64,000 nt of DNA from Carboxylicivirga longa (GCF_050589825.1 NZ_JBNGOZ010000017.1:1-64000); one strand, 5' to 3'. Positions 18,261 to 28,065 are shown, counted from the stretch's first letter. Made by a program: numbers and translations. The notes: generated by a model from the letters alone, not told the origin.

Positions 18261-18287
18261 AAAAACCCCGCATCAGCGGGGTTTTTT
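18261..18287 (-). terminator. Bidirectional Rho-independent terminator
   Basis: Perfect stem AAAAACCCCGC/GCGGGGTTTTT with a 4-nt loop (ATCA) and T-tracts on both strands. It lies 22 bp after the stop of the tonB-like gene on the minus strand and insulates it from hflX. Confidence 0.88.
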
Positions 18288-18308
18288 ATATTGTTATTGT
18301 AGTAGTGA

Positions 18309-18992
18309 CTACTGCAATACAAAGTTAATCGGTACAGTATAAGAAACTTTTACTGCTTTACCTCTTTGCTTACCCGGTTTCCACGCAGGCATGGCGTTCA
18401 CCACGCGAATCGCTTCTTTGTCCAGGTTGGGGTCAACACCACGGGCAATCTTAACATCTGTTACTTTACCTTTGGTGTTCACAACGAAAGATACATAAAC
18501 ACGACCCTGAATTCCGTTTTCCTGAGCAATTACAGGATACTTAACTGATTGTGCAATGTACTTACGCAATGCCTCTTCTCCACCGGGGAACTCAGGCATG
18601 TCTTCTACAATAAAGAAGACCGGTGCATCTTCAGACTCTTCCTCTTCCATGGCCAAGTCAGAGAAGTCAATCTCTGTATCCTCATCCATTTCGGTGTCTT
18701 CGATGTCTAATTCTTCGTCCAGCTCCACGTCATCCTCTACAATGTTAAGCACGTCGGCTACCTTTGGTGGCGGCGGTGGTGGTGGCGGTTTTACTTCTTC
18801 CTGCCGTGTAATCGGCATGATTTCTTCCTCGGCTTCAAGCTCTTCTACCATCTCAAACTGAGACGCATCCACATCGGTTGTTGTCCACTCAAAAGCAATT
18901 AAAACAATTGCCAGAGTAACCACCAAACCGATCTGCATGAAGACGCTTTTCTTGTTCTCAAGATCTGCCTTCGGCGACTTTTTTACTTCCAT
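18309..18992 (-). CDS. TonB-family energy transducer
   Basis: Inner-membrane-anchored protein that transmits proton-motive force to outer-membrane receptors such as SusC. A cytoplasmic N-terminus is followed by one membrane helix (about 23-38). An acidic and proline-rich periplasmic linker comes next (KPPPPPPPPKV, then many Asp/Glu). The C-terminal TonB domain is at about 140-227, with GRVYVSFVVNTKGKVTDV, WKPGKQRGKAVKV and YTVPINFVLQ. The length of 227 residues is typical of short Bacteroidota TonB proteins. No ExbB/ExbD genes are adjacent. It could energise the island's SusC receptors, but this cannot be shown. Confidence 0.9.
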   Translation of the reverse strand: MEVKKSPKADLENKKSVFMQIGLVVTLAIVLIAFEWTTTDVDASQFEMVEELEAEEEIMPITRQEEVKPPPPPPPPKVADVLNIVEDDVELDEELDIEDTEMDEDTEIDFSDLAMEEEESEDAPVFFIVEDMPEFPGGEEALRKYIAQSVKYPVIAQENGIQGRVYVSFVVNTKGKVTDVKIARGVDPNLDKEAIRVVNAMPAWKPGKQRGKAVKVSYTVPINFVLQ

Positions 18993-19014
18993 AATAGATC
19001 AAAGTTTTGGTGCC

Positions 19015-19046
19015 TAAAGATAGCTATTATTACCAGTTATTCTCAA
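19015..19046 (-). promoter_or_regulatory. Candidate promoter of the tonB-like gene
   Basis: On the minus strand TATCTTTA (19022-19015) matches the TAnnTTTG -7 consensus at 7 of 8 positions, with a TTG at 19046-19044 about 20 nt upstream. It lies 23-54 bp before the start. The remaining gap to the tRNA promoter (19047-19610) shows no gene. Confidence 0.35.
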
Positions 19047-19610
19047 TTTAAAGAGGACTTTTATAAACCCTCACCCAAATTTTCAGTGCATAAAAATAGA
19101 ATTTTAAAATCAAATACAAGGCAAATTTCCATAGTTTTTCTATCAGCTGTCAAGAGGGTTATTAAAAATAGTGGGTTGATTCAATAACTTTCATTCATAA
19201 TCAATGTCTGATTATCGCTTTGTATTCTTATTGAAATAATGAGAAGTGGGGTCTTTAGTATTATGGATTAGGTGCATCTCATCATCTGAGCCGGCAATGA
19301 TAGATGGTAGTTACCTAAGCTGTACATGACCAAAAAATACAGTGTATCTAAGTTTAAGCATTGGGACTATTGGCAGCTTGCCTCTATTTCTGCCCAAAAA
19401 CACCTGAATTTCGATTCTTCGACACGAGATTATTATGGAAGGGGCTTTCGCTTGTAGGGACGAGGATAGTCGAAGTATACTGCTGCAAAGAGGAGGGTCG
19501 GAGTATGATTGTGAATTTTTTTGTCTTTTTTTAGAATCGTGATATGGCTCATTTATAAGGTGTAATAAAATTGGGAATTCAGTGGGCGCCGCATTTTTTT
19601 TAAGTGACTA

Positions 19611-19640
19611 TTGCGCTTTAGTAAAAAACATCTATATTTG
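19611..19640 (+). promoter_or_regulatory. Promoter of tRNA-Ala
   Basis: TTG at 19611-19613 and TATATTTG at 19633-19640 with 19 nt between them fit the Bacteroidota -33/-7 promoter well. Transcription would start near 19647, about 55 nt before the mature tRNA. Confidence 0.65.
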
Positions 19641-19701
19641 CATCGCTGTTGAAAAAACAAGCACCTCAGAAAGACAAACGGTCTTGAGGAAAATACAAGA
19701 T

Positions 19702-19775
19702 GGGGGATTAGCTCAGTTGGCTAGAGCGTTTGACTGGCAGTCAAAAGGTCAGCGGTTCGATTCCGCTATTCTCCA
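19702..19775 (+). tRNA. tRNA-Ala (GGC)
   Basis: A complete cloverleaf is readable: acceptor GGGGGAT pairs with ATTCTCC; D arm TAGCTCAGTTGG; anticodon stem TTTGA/TCAAA around loop CTGGCAG, giving anticodon GGC; T arm AGCGG-TTCGATT-CCGCT; discriminator A. The third acceptor pair is G-U, the alanine identity element. CCA is not encoded. The 3' 47 nt of the gene lie inside a 48-bp repeat shared with 56344-56391, so the present 3' half was supplied by the integrated island. Confidence 0.95.
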
Positions 19776-19776
19776 C
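19729..19776 (+). repeat. Left attachment site (att core, 48 bp)
   Basis: Identical over 48 bp to 56344-56391. It begins in the anticodon stem of tRNA-Ala and ends one base after the discriminator. Flanking bases differ on both sides (GCG/TGA here, TTA/ATT there), which gives sharp boundaries. Confidence 0.93.
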
Positions 19777-19784
19777 TGAAAATG

Positions 19785-19820
19785 AAAGAGTTACAAAATT
19801 TATTTTTGTAACTCTTTTTA
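19785..19820 (+). terminator. Island-borne terminator for tRNA-Ala
   Basis: A 14-bp perfect stem (AAAGAGTTACAAAA, 19785-19798, with its complement at 19806-19819), a 7-nt loop and a short T-run, starting 9 bp after the tRNA. It lies inside the island and replaces the native terminator now at 56401. Confidence 0.8.
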
Positions 19821-19822
19821 TT

Positions 19823-19842
19823 TGCATACTTTTTGCATACAA
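19823..19842 (+). repeat. Left TTTGCATAC direct-repeat pair
   Basis: Two TTTGCATAC copies 11 bp apart, 46 bp inside the left att core. The same 20-bp unit with one mismatch is at 56213-56232 beside the integrase. Both are in the same orientation, as expected for recombinase or excisionase arm sites. Confidence 0.6.
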
Positions 19843-20235
19843 GAATGCCATACTCTGATTATAGAACAAGCACTTCAGTGGCATGTCGTCAATTATTATT
19901 CAAAGCATATCTTTTATAGAGAATGTGCGATAGTTCGGAATCAGTCTTATTTTATCTGAGTTTTGTGAGACTGGATAGCTAAAACCTGTCTTTTCTCAAG
20001 GCACAAATCACCAAGCATCCGTTTCTCTATTACTTCAATTTAATACACATTATTTTCATTTTGTCCTTTCGCCGGGAAGCAATTACCTCGCATAACTGAG
20101 CATATAAAGTAATACATTAGGACCAATCATTATACATATTCAAATCCTTACTTTTGTGAGTAAAAGCAATAATCATTAACTAAGTTTCTATTGAAAAAAA
20201 CGACAGAATAACTGTGGTGGAAAGCTCGACATAGG
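19843..20235. other. Gene-free left end of the island
   Basis: About 390 AT-rich bases between the left-end repeats and the stop of the minus-strand PUL operon. No ORF with recognisable features and no strong T-tailed hairpin for the operon was found. Confidence 0.5.
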
Positions 20236-22023
20236 TCACTTAAATTTAATTAGCTCGTAAGTCCCAGGCACTAATTGAAACTTTAAATCAGAACTTGACT
20301 GCCAAATTGGTGTAACCACCTGCTTTTCTGTATCCGTCAATCTATAGTTTAACCAATTGCGCACCTCTGAGCTTAACGAAAACTCATAAGGTGTGGTATA
20401 ATCATAATCAAGCACACAATCCCCATTTGACAGACTCCATAAGTCCTTATTATATCTGACATTAGGCAGTATATTTACTTTAATCGTATCAGATTCATAA
20501 TTGACACTGTAAATAGCATTACCGGAATAGGAAGCTTTTGCCGAATAACCGCACCCAATTATTTTTTTAGGTTCACGGTTGTATCCATCATTCAGACTTT
20601 GTTGAGACGTATTGGAGAAAACAACCAGTTCATTAGAATATGAATAACTGGCGTTTTGCTTAAAGGAGTACCCATAGTTCTGACTACAATTCTCCACAAC
20701 TTTAGCTGGTTTTAATGGAGCGTATAATTCAGTATGTTTGAAAATCTCCCCTGCAACAATAAACGATGCAGCTTTGGAAGGTGTTGTTTTAACATTAAGC
20801 ACATGAGACCCAATACGGTACGGAGCATATACAGGCAAACTATAATGCCACATTGTGGCTGCTTGCGCCCCAAGCGACCTGAATAGTCTGGCCATAGCCG
20901 GATACAAATATGAACTTTGATTATAAAATGTCTCAAACTCATATACCACTTTTGCTTTTGAGGCAAATTGCGGTAACAAAGTCCATCCATACCAATCAGG
21001 ATTCTGATAACATTCAGTCAAGAAATCAGAATAATCAGTTTCTGTCAAATTAATCGGATTTTTATAATAAGGCCGTTTACAAAGATCCTGACCTGGATAA
21101 CAGCAAAATGAAACAACTTCAATATTAGACTGTGCAACAGCTTCAAACACATCACGATGGTCAATCCTCATTTTATGCCAGTTACAGTTCCACACCAAAG
21201 GTTGAGGGGCATCACAATCTCTAACCCATTGATGCATTTCATTAATATAGTTCAAAACAAGCCCTTTACGATAATGATAATAGGCCTGTTCATTGTCTTC
21301 CAATGTAGTCTTTTCTAACCACATCTTATATTGCGGTACATATGCTGACTCCTTAAACGCCTCATAGGATAAATATCGGGGTTCATTTATTATTTCGTAT
21401 AGGGCGATTCCTGTCTCAGAGGCATAAGTCACCCCGGTATATGGATTCACTCGATTTAGCAACTGCTTAATCCAGCGTTTTGACTTTACGACCACATCCG
21501 GGCTATAAATCCAGTCGTGATATTTCAAGGTTGTCATAAAAGAGTTGGGAACCAGATACTTCCCCTTAGGCAAGGGATTACTAACAGCTTGGGGGTTGTG
21601 TCCCATGTGATTAATAAGCGCTAGAGAAATATAAATACCCTTTGCTTTTGCTCTGGCTACCATATAATCTAAAATATCCAGAAAGATCGATTCAACTAGA
21701 TTGCCGTCCTGGTCAGTAAAATCGACCGGTGTAAGATGACACCGTATCAAACCACAACGCATTTGTTCAAGCTCTTCTAATCCCCGGTCGGTAATATACT
21801 TCATGGTGTCAATAGCCAACGGAATAGTTCGGCTTCTGATTAAGTCACGATATTCCCAGGACAGATTAGGCTGAAAATTTACTCCCCAAAGAGAAAGTTC
21901 CTTTCCATTAGGAAAATATAAACGTCCATTATGCTGATAAACATAGTCATTTTGAGCCTCCACCTTGGTACAATCTAAAAAAAAAATTAAAAGCCCAACT
22001 ATCCAAAGCATTACTTTTTTCAT
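20236..22023 (-). CDS. GH5-like (clan GH-A) glycoside hydrolase
   Basis: Secreted retaining glycosidase. The start at 22023 gives a signal peptide (MKKVMLWIVGLLIFFLD...VEAQ); the longer frame adds 30 residues that overlap the upstream gap. The TIM barrel shows FPNGKELSLWGVNF at the start, acid/base NEP at Glu214 (ALYEIINEPRY) and a candidate nucleophile in VVYEFE at Glu362 or Glu364. A C-terminal beta domain of roughly 150 residues follows. The pattern fits GH5 and relatives; the subfamily and the cleaved bond are uncertain, with mannanase or exo-activity both possible. It is the last gene of the minus-strand PUL operon, 17 bp after the symporter gene. Confidence 0.75.
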   Translation of the reverse strand: MKKVMLWIVGLLIFFLDCTKVEAQNDYVYQHNGRLYFPNGKELSLWGVNFQPNLSWEYRDLIRSRTIPLAIDTMKYITDRGLEELEQMRCGLIRCHLTPVDFTDQDGNLVESIFLDILDYMVARAKAKGIYISLALINHMGHNPQAVSNPLPKGKYLVPNSFMTTLKYHDWIYSPDVVVKSKRWIKQLLNRVNPYTGVTYASETGIALYEIINEPRYLSYEAFKESAYVPQYKMWLEKTTLEDNEQAYYHYRKGLVLNYINEMHQWVRDCDAPQPLVWNCNWHKMRIDHRDVFEAVAQSNIEVVSFCCYPGQDLCKRPYYKNPINLTETDYSDFLTECYQNPDWYGWTLLPQFASKAKVVYEFETFYNQSSYLYPAMARLFRSLGAQAATMWHYSLPVYAPYRIGSHVLNVKTTPSKAASFIVAGEIFKHTELYAPLKPAKVVENCSQNYGYSFKQNASYSYSNELVVFSNTSQQSLNDGYNREPKKIIGCGYSAKASYSGNAIYSVNYESDTIKVNILPNVRYNKDLWSLSNGDCVLDYDYTTPYEFSLSSEVRNWLNYRLTDTEKQVVTPIWQSSSDLKFQLVPGTYELIKFK

Positions 22024-22040
22024 ATGTATTCCAACTCTAA

Positions 22041-23645
22041 TTAGCTTAAACGAATCATTAACTCCCAAATAAATGTCAGAGTGAACCAGGCTACAATAAT
22101 ACCCACAATCCACTTAAATAAACCGGGCCAGGCATGTAAGCCAACAAAAGGCCCTTTTACACCTGTGAGTGTATGTACTGTAAGATTTTCCAAAGATTTA
22201 CCCTTTGGCATTTTCTCGAAGAAACTAATAAGAACAGTTGTTAAAATAACAACACTGAAACCTATAATACCCCTGTTAAGAAAGTTAATATCCGATGCGA
22301 AAAAGTAAATAACAAATGATACAAATGTGCCGGCCAGAGCTCCAATAAAAGCAGCCTTTGGAGTAGCTTTAGTACTGAATACTCCCATGATATACAAGGC
22401 AATCATTACACCTAAGGGAATGGATACCAAATCCTGAATTAAACGAGTAACCGTTTGCTCTTTGGCAGCTACCGGGATTATAAAAAATGCGATAGTCAGC
22501 ACAATGGCTTGCACCACCCGGGCAAATGTTTTAATAGCCTTGTCTTTTGCCAACGGCTTAAAAAAACGTAAATAAATATCCTGAGTCATCAAAGTGCCAG
22601 AAGACGTTAGTAAACCATCGATGGTTGAAATTAAGGATGCAATCAATCCGGCAATTAAAAGTCCTCGTATGCCTACCGGAAAGAAGTTTAGAATAGCAAA
22701 AACATAGGATTCATCTGCTTTGGCAATCTCAGGCTTTAATAAATTAATACTTACCCCTACAGCATAAGCAAAGAAAAATGTAAAAACATGACCCGCACCA
22801 GTAAAAAGCATGGCCTTTTGTGCATGTCTTTCGTCCTTGGCTGCCAATAATCTTTGAACCATACCAAAATTACAGGCAATCCAAGCTGTTCCAGCCAATG
22901 CTCCCCAAATAAGTCCAGCGGGCATCGCATACCACATATCACTCATTGGACTTAAATCAAAAGGCAACAAACTACTGGCCATAGGATTACCTGCTTGACT
23001 GAGTTCGCTGGCACTCCATAAGGCCGAAAGGCCTCCAACCTTATAGATGCTCATTATACCTACCGCCATCAATGTTAGTGTAATAAACACAGCTTGGTAG
23101 ATATTGATGGTCAATACAGTCTTCATACCTCCTAGCATCACATACAAACCAACAATTCCCATAATGACCAGACAAGCCCATAGCAAGCCCCAACCAAAAA
23201 TTGTTTGCAGTATTAAACCGCCCAGATAGATAGATGTTCCAAGAACGATGATATTATATAAAGTCATTAACACCGAAAAGAGAGAACGACTATGCACGTT
23301 AAAGCGTTTTTCAAGCAGCTCAGGTGTCGTAACAATCTTAGAGCGCCAATATATCGGAATTAGAAACATGGCTGCTAACGGTGCAGCAATCCACAGGTTA
23401 ATAGCATTGGGTTGAATCGCCAACCCCCAAACAAAACCAATACCTGCCACGCCCATTATGCCGGTGTCAATGGACATTGCAATTAATGTAAGACCCGTTT
23501 TTACCCAGTTTAATTCTTTACCTCCTGTTAAATAATCACTGGCGGAATCACCACTATGCTTTTTACTGACTAGAAAACCAGCACTTAGGATTATTATAAA
23601 ATACAAAACAACGACCAACATGTCGTAATAAGTTCCATCAATCAT
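22041..23645 (-). CDS. Sodium/solute symporter (SSS family)
   Basis: Inner-membrane sodium-coupled transporter of 534 residues with about 14 hydrophobic helices, in the SGLT-like branch that often carries sugars in PULs. Diagnostic stretches are SASDYLTGGKELNWVKTG after helix 1, SIDTGIMGVAGIGFVWG, and a conserved segment GLIASLISTIDGLLTSSGTL (helix 8/9 region). It would import the mono- or oligosaccharide released in the periplasm. It lies 7 bp after a sulfatase gene and 17 bp before the GH5-like gene, so it is clearly in the operon. Specificity cannot be read from sequence. Confidence 0.9.
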   Translation of the reverse strand: MIDGTYYDMLVVVLYFIIILSAGFLVSKKHSGDSASDYLTGGKELNWVKTGLTLIAMSIDTGIMGVAGIGFVWGLAIQPNAINLWIAAPLAAMFLIPIYWRSKIVTTPELLEKRFNVHSRSLFSVLMTLYNIIVLGTSIYLGGLILQTIFGWGLLWACLVIMGIVGLYVMLGGMKTVLTINIYQAVFITLTLMAVGIMSIYKVGGLSALWSASELSQAGNPMASSLLPFDLSPMSDMWYAMPAGLIWGALAGTAWIACNFGMVQRLLAAKDERHAQKAMLFTGAGHVFTFFFAYAVGVSINLLKPEIAKADESYVFAILNFFPVGIRGLLIAGLIASLISTIDGLLTSSGTLMTQDIYLRFFKPLAKDKAIKTFARVVQAIVLTIAFFIIPVAAKEQTVTRLIQDLVSIPLGVMIALYIMGVFSTKATPKAAFIGALAGTFVSFVIYFFASDINFLNRGIIGFSVVILTTVLISFFEKMPKGKSLENLTVHTLTGVKGPFVGLHAWPGLFKWIVGIIVAWFTLTFIWELMIRLS

Positions 23646-23652
23646 ATCTTTC

Positions 23653-25083
23653 TTATTTATTGCGTTCTTCTTTTAATAAGGGGAAACGTTCAGAAGGAAG
23701 ATGTGCTTCCTGCATAGCTTTTCTTAACTCTTTCACTTTATCAGGGTGTAAATCTGTTAAATCTTTAGATTCAGCCTCATCATTCTCTAAGTCATATAGT
23801 TCAAACTTATCTTCATCAATATAATATATACCTTTCCACTTCCCTTTTCGGACTGCTTGTTTATATTGGTTTTTCTCATGATTAATATTTTCATTGAATT
23901 CCCAATACAGATATTTATGCTGTGGCTGGTCTTGCCCTAGCAGCGCAGGTAAAAAGGAGATACCATCTGTAAAATTTGGCTTTTGTGCGCCAGCAATATC
24001 ACACAACGTAGGCACAACATCCCAGAAAGCAGAAATATGCTTAGATTCGGTTCCAGGTGCTACCAACTCCGGCCATCTAACAATCATCGGGGAACGAAAT
24101 CCGCCTTCGTAGAATGAGCGTTTATATTCCCTGAATGATCCGTTTGAATTAAAGAACTCCACATCGTGACCTTCTTTATGTGCTCCATTATCTGAAGTGA
24201 AAATTACAACCGTGTTCCTATCAATCCCTGATTCTTTAAGTGCATTGGTAATTTTCCCGACATAAGCATCAAGAGCCGTTACCATACTGGCAAAAAATTG
24301 TTCTTCCTTTGGCCAATCAGTACTATCTGGCATATACTGTGTATGTTCTTCTAAAGGTGCATGCACCAGGCTATAAGCCACATATAAAAAGAATGGCTTT
24401 GTATGCGGTTTCTTGATAAAAGAAATGGCTTTATCAGTAACCAAGGCATCCATATTCACGGGGCGTTCCAATTGTTCTTTTTGTGACAGGTTATAATGCG
24501 TCCCATTCTCGTACATTGGCTCAATATTTATGGAAGAATATTCTTCGTACGATTTATGCACGCCATTTTCATCCCACAGTACGTCAATCATCACTCCTGC
24601 TTTATTAGGAAAATCGGCACTAAGCTTACCAAAATGATAATCGAATCCCCGGTGAAAAGGTGTTTGATCGGATAATTCACCACCCAAGTGCCATCGTCCG
24701 CACATGGACGTTACATAGTCTGTTCCATTTTTTAACGCCTCTGGTAAGGTGGGTATTGCTGGATCAAGTGGAGCCACGCCTACTTCTTTAATAAACTTAT
24801 TGCCTCTTATTGGGCAATGCCCTGTATGTAGGCCAGTCATAAGTACAGCCCGAGAAGGGCCACACACTGGAGCTCCTGCATAATGATTGACAAATTTCAT
24901 TCCATCGGCAGCTAGACGATCAATGTTTGGTGTTTTCAATTGGTCTTGTCCGAATGCTGACAAGTCACCATAGCCCAAATCATCGGCCAAAATATAAATA
25001 ATATTGGGGCGTTGATTTGTATCTTCTGAAAATGTACATGCCATACTCCCTAATAGAACCAATATTAAAACAAAATATCTCAT
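23653..25083 (-). CDS. Sulfatase (family S1), lipoprotein
   Basis: Formylglycine-dependent sulfatase that removes sulfate esters from glycans. The lipobox is SMAC (Cys about residue 16). Metal-binding DDLGYGD follows PNIIYILA. The active-site motif VCGPSRAVLMTG places the modified Cys at 74; the second signature appears as CGRWHLGG, and the Asp-Asn of TSDNGAHKEGHD also fits the metal site. The length of 476 residues is normal. Maturation needs a formylglycine-generating enzyme (anSME or FGE), which is not in the window. It follows another sulfatase gene by 12 bp. Confidence 0.93.
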   Translation of the reverse strand: MRYFVLILVLLGSMACTFSEDTNQRPNIIYILADDLGYGDLSAFGQDQLKTPNIDRLAADGMKFVNHYAGAPVCGPSRAVLMTGLHTGHCPIRGNKFIKEVGVAPLDPAIPTLPEALKNGTDYVTSMCGRWHLGGELSDQTPFHRGFDYHFGKLSADFPNKAGVMIDVLWDENGVHKSYEEYSSINIEPMYENGTHYNLSQKEQLERPVNMDALVTDKAISFIKKPHTKPFFLYVAYSLVHAPLEEHTQYMPDSTDWPKEEQFFASMVTALDAYVGKITNALKESGIDRNTVVIFTSDNGAHKEGHDVEFFNSNGSFREYKRSFYEGGFRSPMIVRWPELVAPGTESKHISAFWDVVPTLCDIAGAQKPNFTDGISFLPALLGQDQPQHKYLYWEFNENINHEKNQYKQAVRKGKWKGIYYIDEDKFELYDLENDEAESKDLTDLHPDKVKELRKAMQEAHLPSERFPLLKEERNK

Positions 25084-25095
25084 TCTTCCTTTTTA

Positions 25096-26592
25096 TTACT
25101 TTTGTTTTCTTTGTTGATATTGTTGTATCGAACGTTTAGTAATTTGTTCTATATCCCATGTATTCCTATCGTAATACACAGGTAAAGTTGAACCTGGGTA
25201 ATTATCTACACCACCAGTGGGTATATACTTACGAAGTTTCTGCACTACTTTACCATATTTCGGATTAGGAGCCAGGTTGTTCCACTCATGTGGATCTTCT
25301 TCAATTTGATAAAGCTCTTCATCTCCATTAAAATAACTGATATAGCGCCATTTGTCGGTGGAAATAGCATAATTATTTTTCCCAGCTACGGTAATTGCAG
25401 GGTGCTTCCAGTTTGCCTTTGGATTTCTCAACAATGGCTTTATATTGTTTCCTTCTTCGTGTCCAGCTAATGGCAAGCTGCATAAGGTATTAAGCGTAGG
25501 GTACAAGTCAATGAGTTGCACCGGTTGTTTACAAATACTGTTTTTGGACATTCCCGGGGCACTGATAATCAACGGTACCCTTGCTGATTCTCGCCACAAC
25601 GTAAATTTACTCCAGGTTTGTTTTTCTCCAAGGTGAAAACCATGGTCGGTCCAAAGCACAATAATCGTATTATTGGCATACGGACTGTTTTCGAGCGCAT
25701 CCAGCACCTTGCCAACTTGTTTGTCAGTAAATGCAACTGAAGCAAGATATGCCTGCAAAGCCTCCTGATGCCATTCTTTTTGAGTTATTTCAACGTCATA
25801 GGCATAACGGCCTACATGCATAAAATGTCCAAAAAATTCAGCTGCTGCAGGCACATCATTCAGGTCATTTTCTTTTTTTATTACAGGACTCAAACCATCA
25901 ACCGGAAATTGCTCAAAGTACTTTTCGGGCACAAACCAAGGTAAATGAGGTCGGAAAAAACCTACTGCCATAAAAAATGGTTGGTTAAATCCTTTTTTCA
26001 GTCTATTAACGGCCCATTCCCCATGTCGGTGATCCCCTTCCGCTTCGTCTCCACTATCTGTAGGGCCAAATTTAAAATGCCCCCATGGCTGTTTAAATTC
26101 AGATTCTATAGGTTTACCATGAGAGCCATCACGTGGTGAGCTAACCGAAGGCCAATATTCATCCCATTCTTCCGGAGAACAACCGTGCCCGTCGTAATCG
26201 CTGCCATGGTGAATTTTACCTGTTCCGACAACATAATAGCCGTTGTTTTTAAAGTGTTCTGGCAAAGTAATTACATCCAAAGCGGGCATTTCCTTCCGTT
26301 TTTGAAAACCATAGGCTCCACTGTTAAACGGGTAGATACCCGTTAACAAACTATTACGGGAAGCAGCACACATCGGAGCCTGACAATAGGCATTTGTAAA
26401 CGAAACACCCATCTTTGACAATCGGTCGATATTTGGGGTTCTAACCTTTGAAAAAGTTTTGGCATAACCTACATAATCCCGCAAATCGTCAATCGCAATG
26501 AACAGGACGTTGGGTTGGCTGTTTTGTGCCATGCTACTTCCCCAAAACATCCAGGAAAACAGTATTAAACTTGCTACTCTACCGATCATCAT
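25096..26592 (-). CDS. Sulfatase (family S1, iduronate-2-sulfatase-like)
   Basis: Secreted sulfatase with a signal peptide ending near SMAQ. PNVLFIAIDDLRDYVGY carries the metal Asp pair. The active-site motif is MCAASRNSLLTG with Cys75; this CxASR variant differs from the CGPSR of its two neighbours and still fits the C-x-[AP]-x-R rule. GTGKIHH, PFFMAVGFFRPHLPW and LWTDHGFHLGEK are typical of the iduronate-2-sulfatase-like subfamily. Two adjacent ATGs (26592, 26589) are possible starts. It sits between two other sulfatase genes, 3 bp from the upstream one. Confidence 0.92.
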   Translation of the reverse strand: MMIGRVASLILFSWMFWGSSMAQNSQPNVLFIAIDDLRDYVGYAKTFSKVRTPNIDRLSKMGVSFTNAYCQAPMCAASRNSLLTGIYPFNSGAYGFQKRKEMPALDVITLPEHFKNNGYYVVGTGKIHHGSDYDGHGCSPEEWDEYWPSVSSPRDGSHGKPIESEFKQPWGHFKFGPTDSGDEAEGDHRHGEWAVNRLKKGFNQPFFMAVGFFRPHLPWFVPEKYFEQFPVDGLSPVIKKENDLNDVPAAAEFFGHFMHVGRYAYDVEITQKEWHQEALQAYLASVAFTDKQVGKVLDALENSPYANNTIIVLWTDHGFHLGEKQTWSKFTLWRESARVPLIISAPGMSKNSICKQPVQLIDLYPTLNTLCSLPLAGHEEGNNIKPLLRNPKANWKHPAITVAGKNNYAISTDKWRYISYFNGDEELYQIEEDPHEWNNLAPNPKYGKVVQKLRKYIPTGGVDNYPGSTLPVYYDRNTWDIEQITKRSIQQYQQRKQK

Positions 26593-26595
26593 TAT

Positions 26596-28065
26596 TTAGT
26601 CTATAGTTTCTCCTTGCCAGACAGTGGCATTGTTTCTATACTTCCTTATATATTTGGCCAGTTTCTTTTGGATCGATGGGTGTTGTTCCACTACATTGTT
26701 TCTCTCGTATTTATCACTGCCATTTAGTTGATACAATTCGTCTTCCAAAAGCTCGCCATTTTGTCGACTGACCCAACGAGTATAACGCCATTCTTCTGTT
26801 CGAATTGAGTAACCCATTACATTTTTGCCCCTAGGGAATTGCGACAAGGCAAATTTGCGCACCGTTTTTCTCTTTCCTTTTAAAACAGGCACTAGACTTA
26901 CACCTTCGGCCTGAGCAGGTATGTCAATACCGTTTAGTTCGCATAAAGTAGGCATCAGGTCAACAAGTTCAACCATTGAGCAAGAAGCATTTCCAATATT
27001 GGATGCTTGTGGCACTTTTATGATCAGAGGTACCCGGGCATCCAGTTCAAGGTTGGTTGCTTTTGCCCATTCACTATAATCCCCTAGCTTAAAACCATGG
27101 TCACCCCAAAGTACAATAATAGTGTTATCGAGCATATCTTTTTCTTTCAACTTTTTTATTAAGCGCCCCACCAAGTGATCGACATAACTTACACACGCAA
27201 AATATCCATGCCTTAACTCTCTTGCCACTTCGGGGTTATTAGGCTCTTTTACGTCATAGTCAAATATCTCTTTATAAGGCGAAAGGGTATAAGAGGTATG
27301 ACCAAGGGGAGGCTGTGTCACCTCCGGCATTGAAATCATTTCGCGATCGTATAAATCCCAGTACTTCTTGGGTGCCACAAAAGGCAAATGAGGTCGATTA
27401 TAGCCAACTGCCAGAAAGAATGGCTTATCCCCTTGACAAGTATCCAAAAACTGTTCGGCTTTTTTTGTAATACTGCCATCGGTATAGAAGTCATCGTTCA
27501 CTTCAAAACACTCCAAAGCAGGTTTTTTTTCAATTGGTTGCTGGCCGTTTTTGTAGGCCTTATTAATTCGCTGACTGATTGCCTGATTATTCGGATCTTT
27601 AAACATACTTCTCCATCCCTCATCGAAACTGTCCCACGAATAACCCTTATCTAAGCCCAAACGATTATCATATATCTTACCGAACCCGATGGCATAATAG
27701 CCATTATTGCGTAAATGTTCCGATAAACTGGTCAAACCTTTTCTAGTTTCCCGCCATTCTATAGGGTTTGAACCACTCATTCCATAAACTCCCAAACGGT
27801 CAGGGTGCACACCAGTCATCAGGCTCAAACGTGAAGGCCCACACAAAGCTTGTTGGCAATAGGCATTCTTAAAAACAACACCTGTTTCAGCCAATTTATC
27901 AATGTTCGGACTAATTATTTCACTCTCTCCATAGCAATTTAATTCAGGTCTTAAATCATCGATTGCTACAAATAGAATATTATATTTATTTTGCGCACTA
28001 GCCCCTAAAGACCAACATATTAAAAGGACAAAAACAACCTTAACAAACGCCCTTTTCTTATCCAT
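26596..28065 (-). CDS. Sulfatase (family S1, iduronate-2-sulfatase-like)
   Basis: Secreted sulfatase. I placed the start at MDKKRAFVKVVF (about 28065) rather than a TTG four codons upstream. The signal peptide ends at GASAQ. Metal motif FVAIDDLRPELNCYG, active site LCGPSRLSLMTGVHP with Cys75, FGKIYD, and LWGDHGFKLGDY. It is similar in layout to its neighbour at 25096, suggesting an old duplication, yet they differ at the CxxSR motif, so different sulfate positions are likely. First of three sulfatase genes in a row, after the T9SS protein. Confidence 0.92.
   Translation of the reverse strand: MDKKRAFVKVVFVLLICWSLGASAQNKYNILFVAIDDLRPELNCYGESEIISPNIDKLAETGVVFKNAYCQQALCGPSRLSLMTGVHPDRLGVYGMSGSNPIEWRETRKGLTSLSEHLRNNGYYAIGFGKIYDNRLGLDKGYSWDSFDEGWRSMFKDPNNQAISQRINKAYKNGQQPIEKKPALECFEVNDDFYTDGSITKKAEQFLDTCQGDKPFFLAVGYNRPHLPFVAPKKYWDLYDREMISMPEVTQPPLGHTSYTLSPYKEIFDYDVKEPNNPEVARELRHGYFACVSYVDHLVGRLIKKLKEKDMLDNTIIVLWGDHGFKLGDYSEWAKATNLELDARVPLIIKVPQASNIGNASCSMVELVDLMPTLCELNGIDIPAQAEGVSLVPVLKGKRKTVRKFALSQFPRGKNVMGYSIRTEEWRYTRWVSRQNGELLEDELYQLNGSDKYERNNVVEQHPSIQKKLAKYIRKYRNNATVWQGETID

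Noticed and set aside
18556..18861. Ser- and Gly-rich ORF opposite the tonB-like gene
   Set aside because: It is the antisense of the acidic and proline-rich linker; composition alone explains it.
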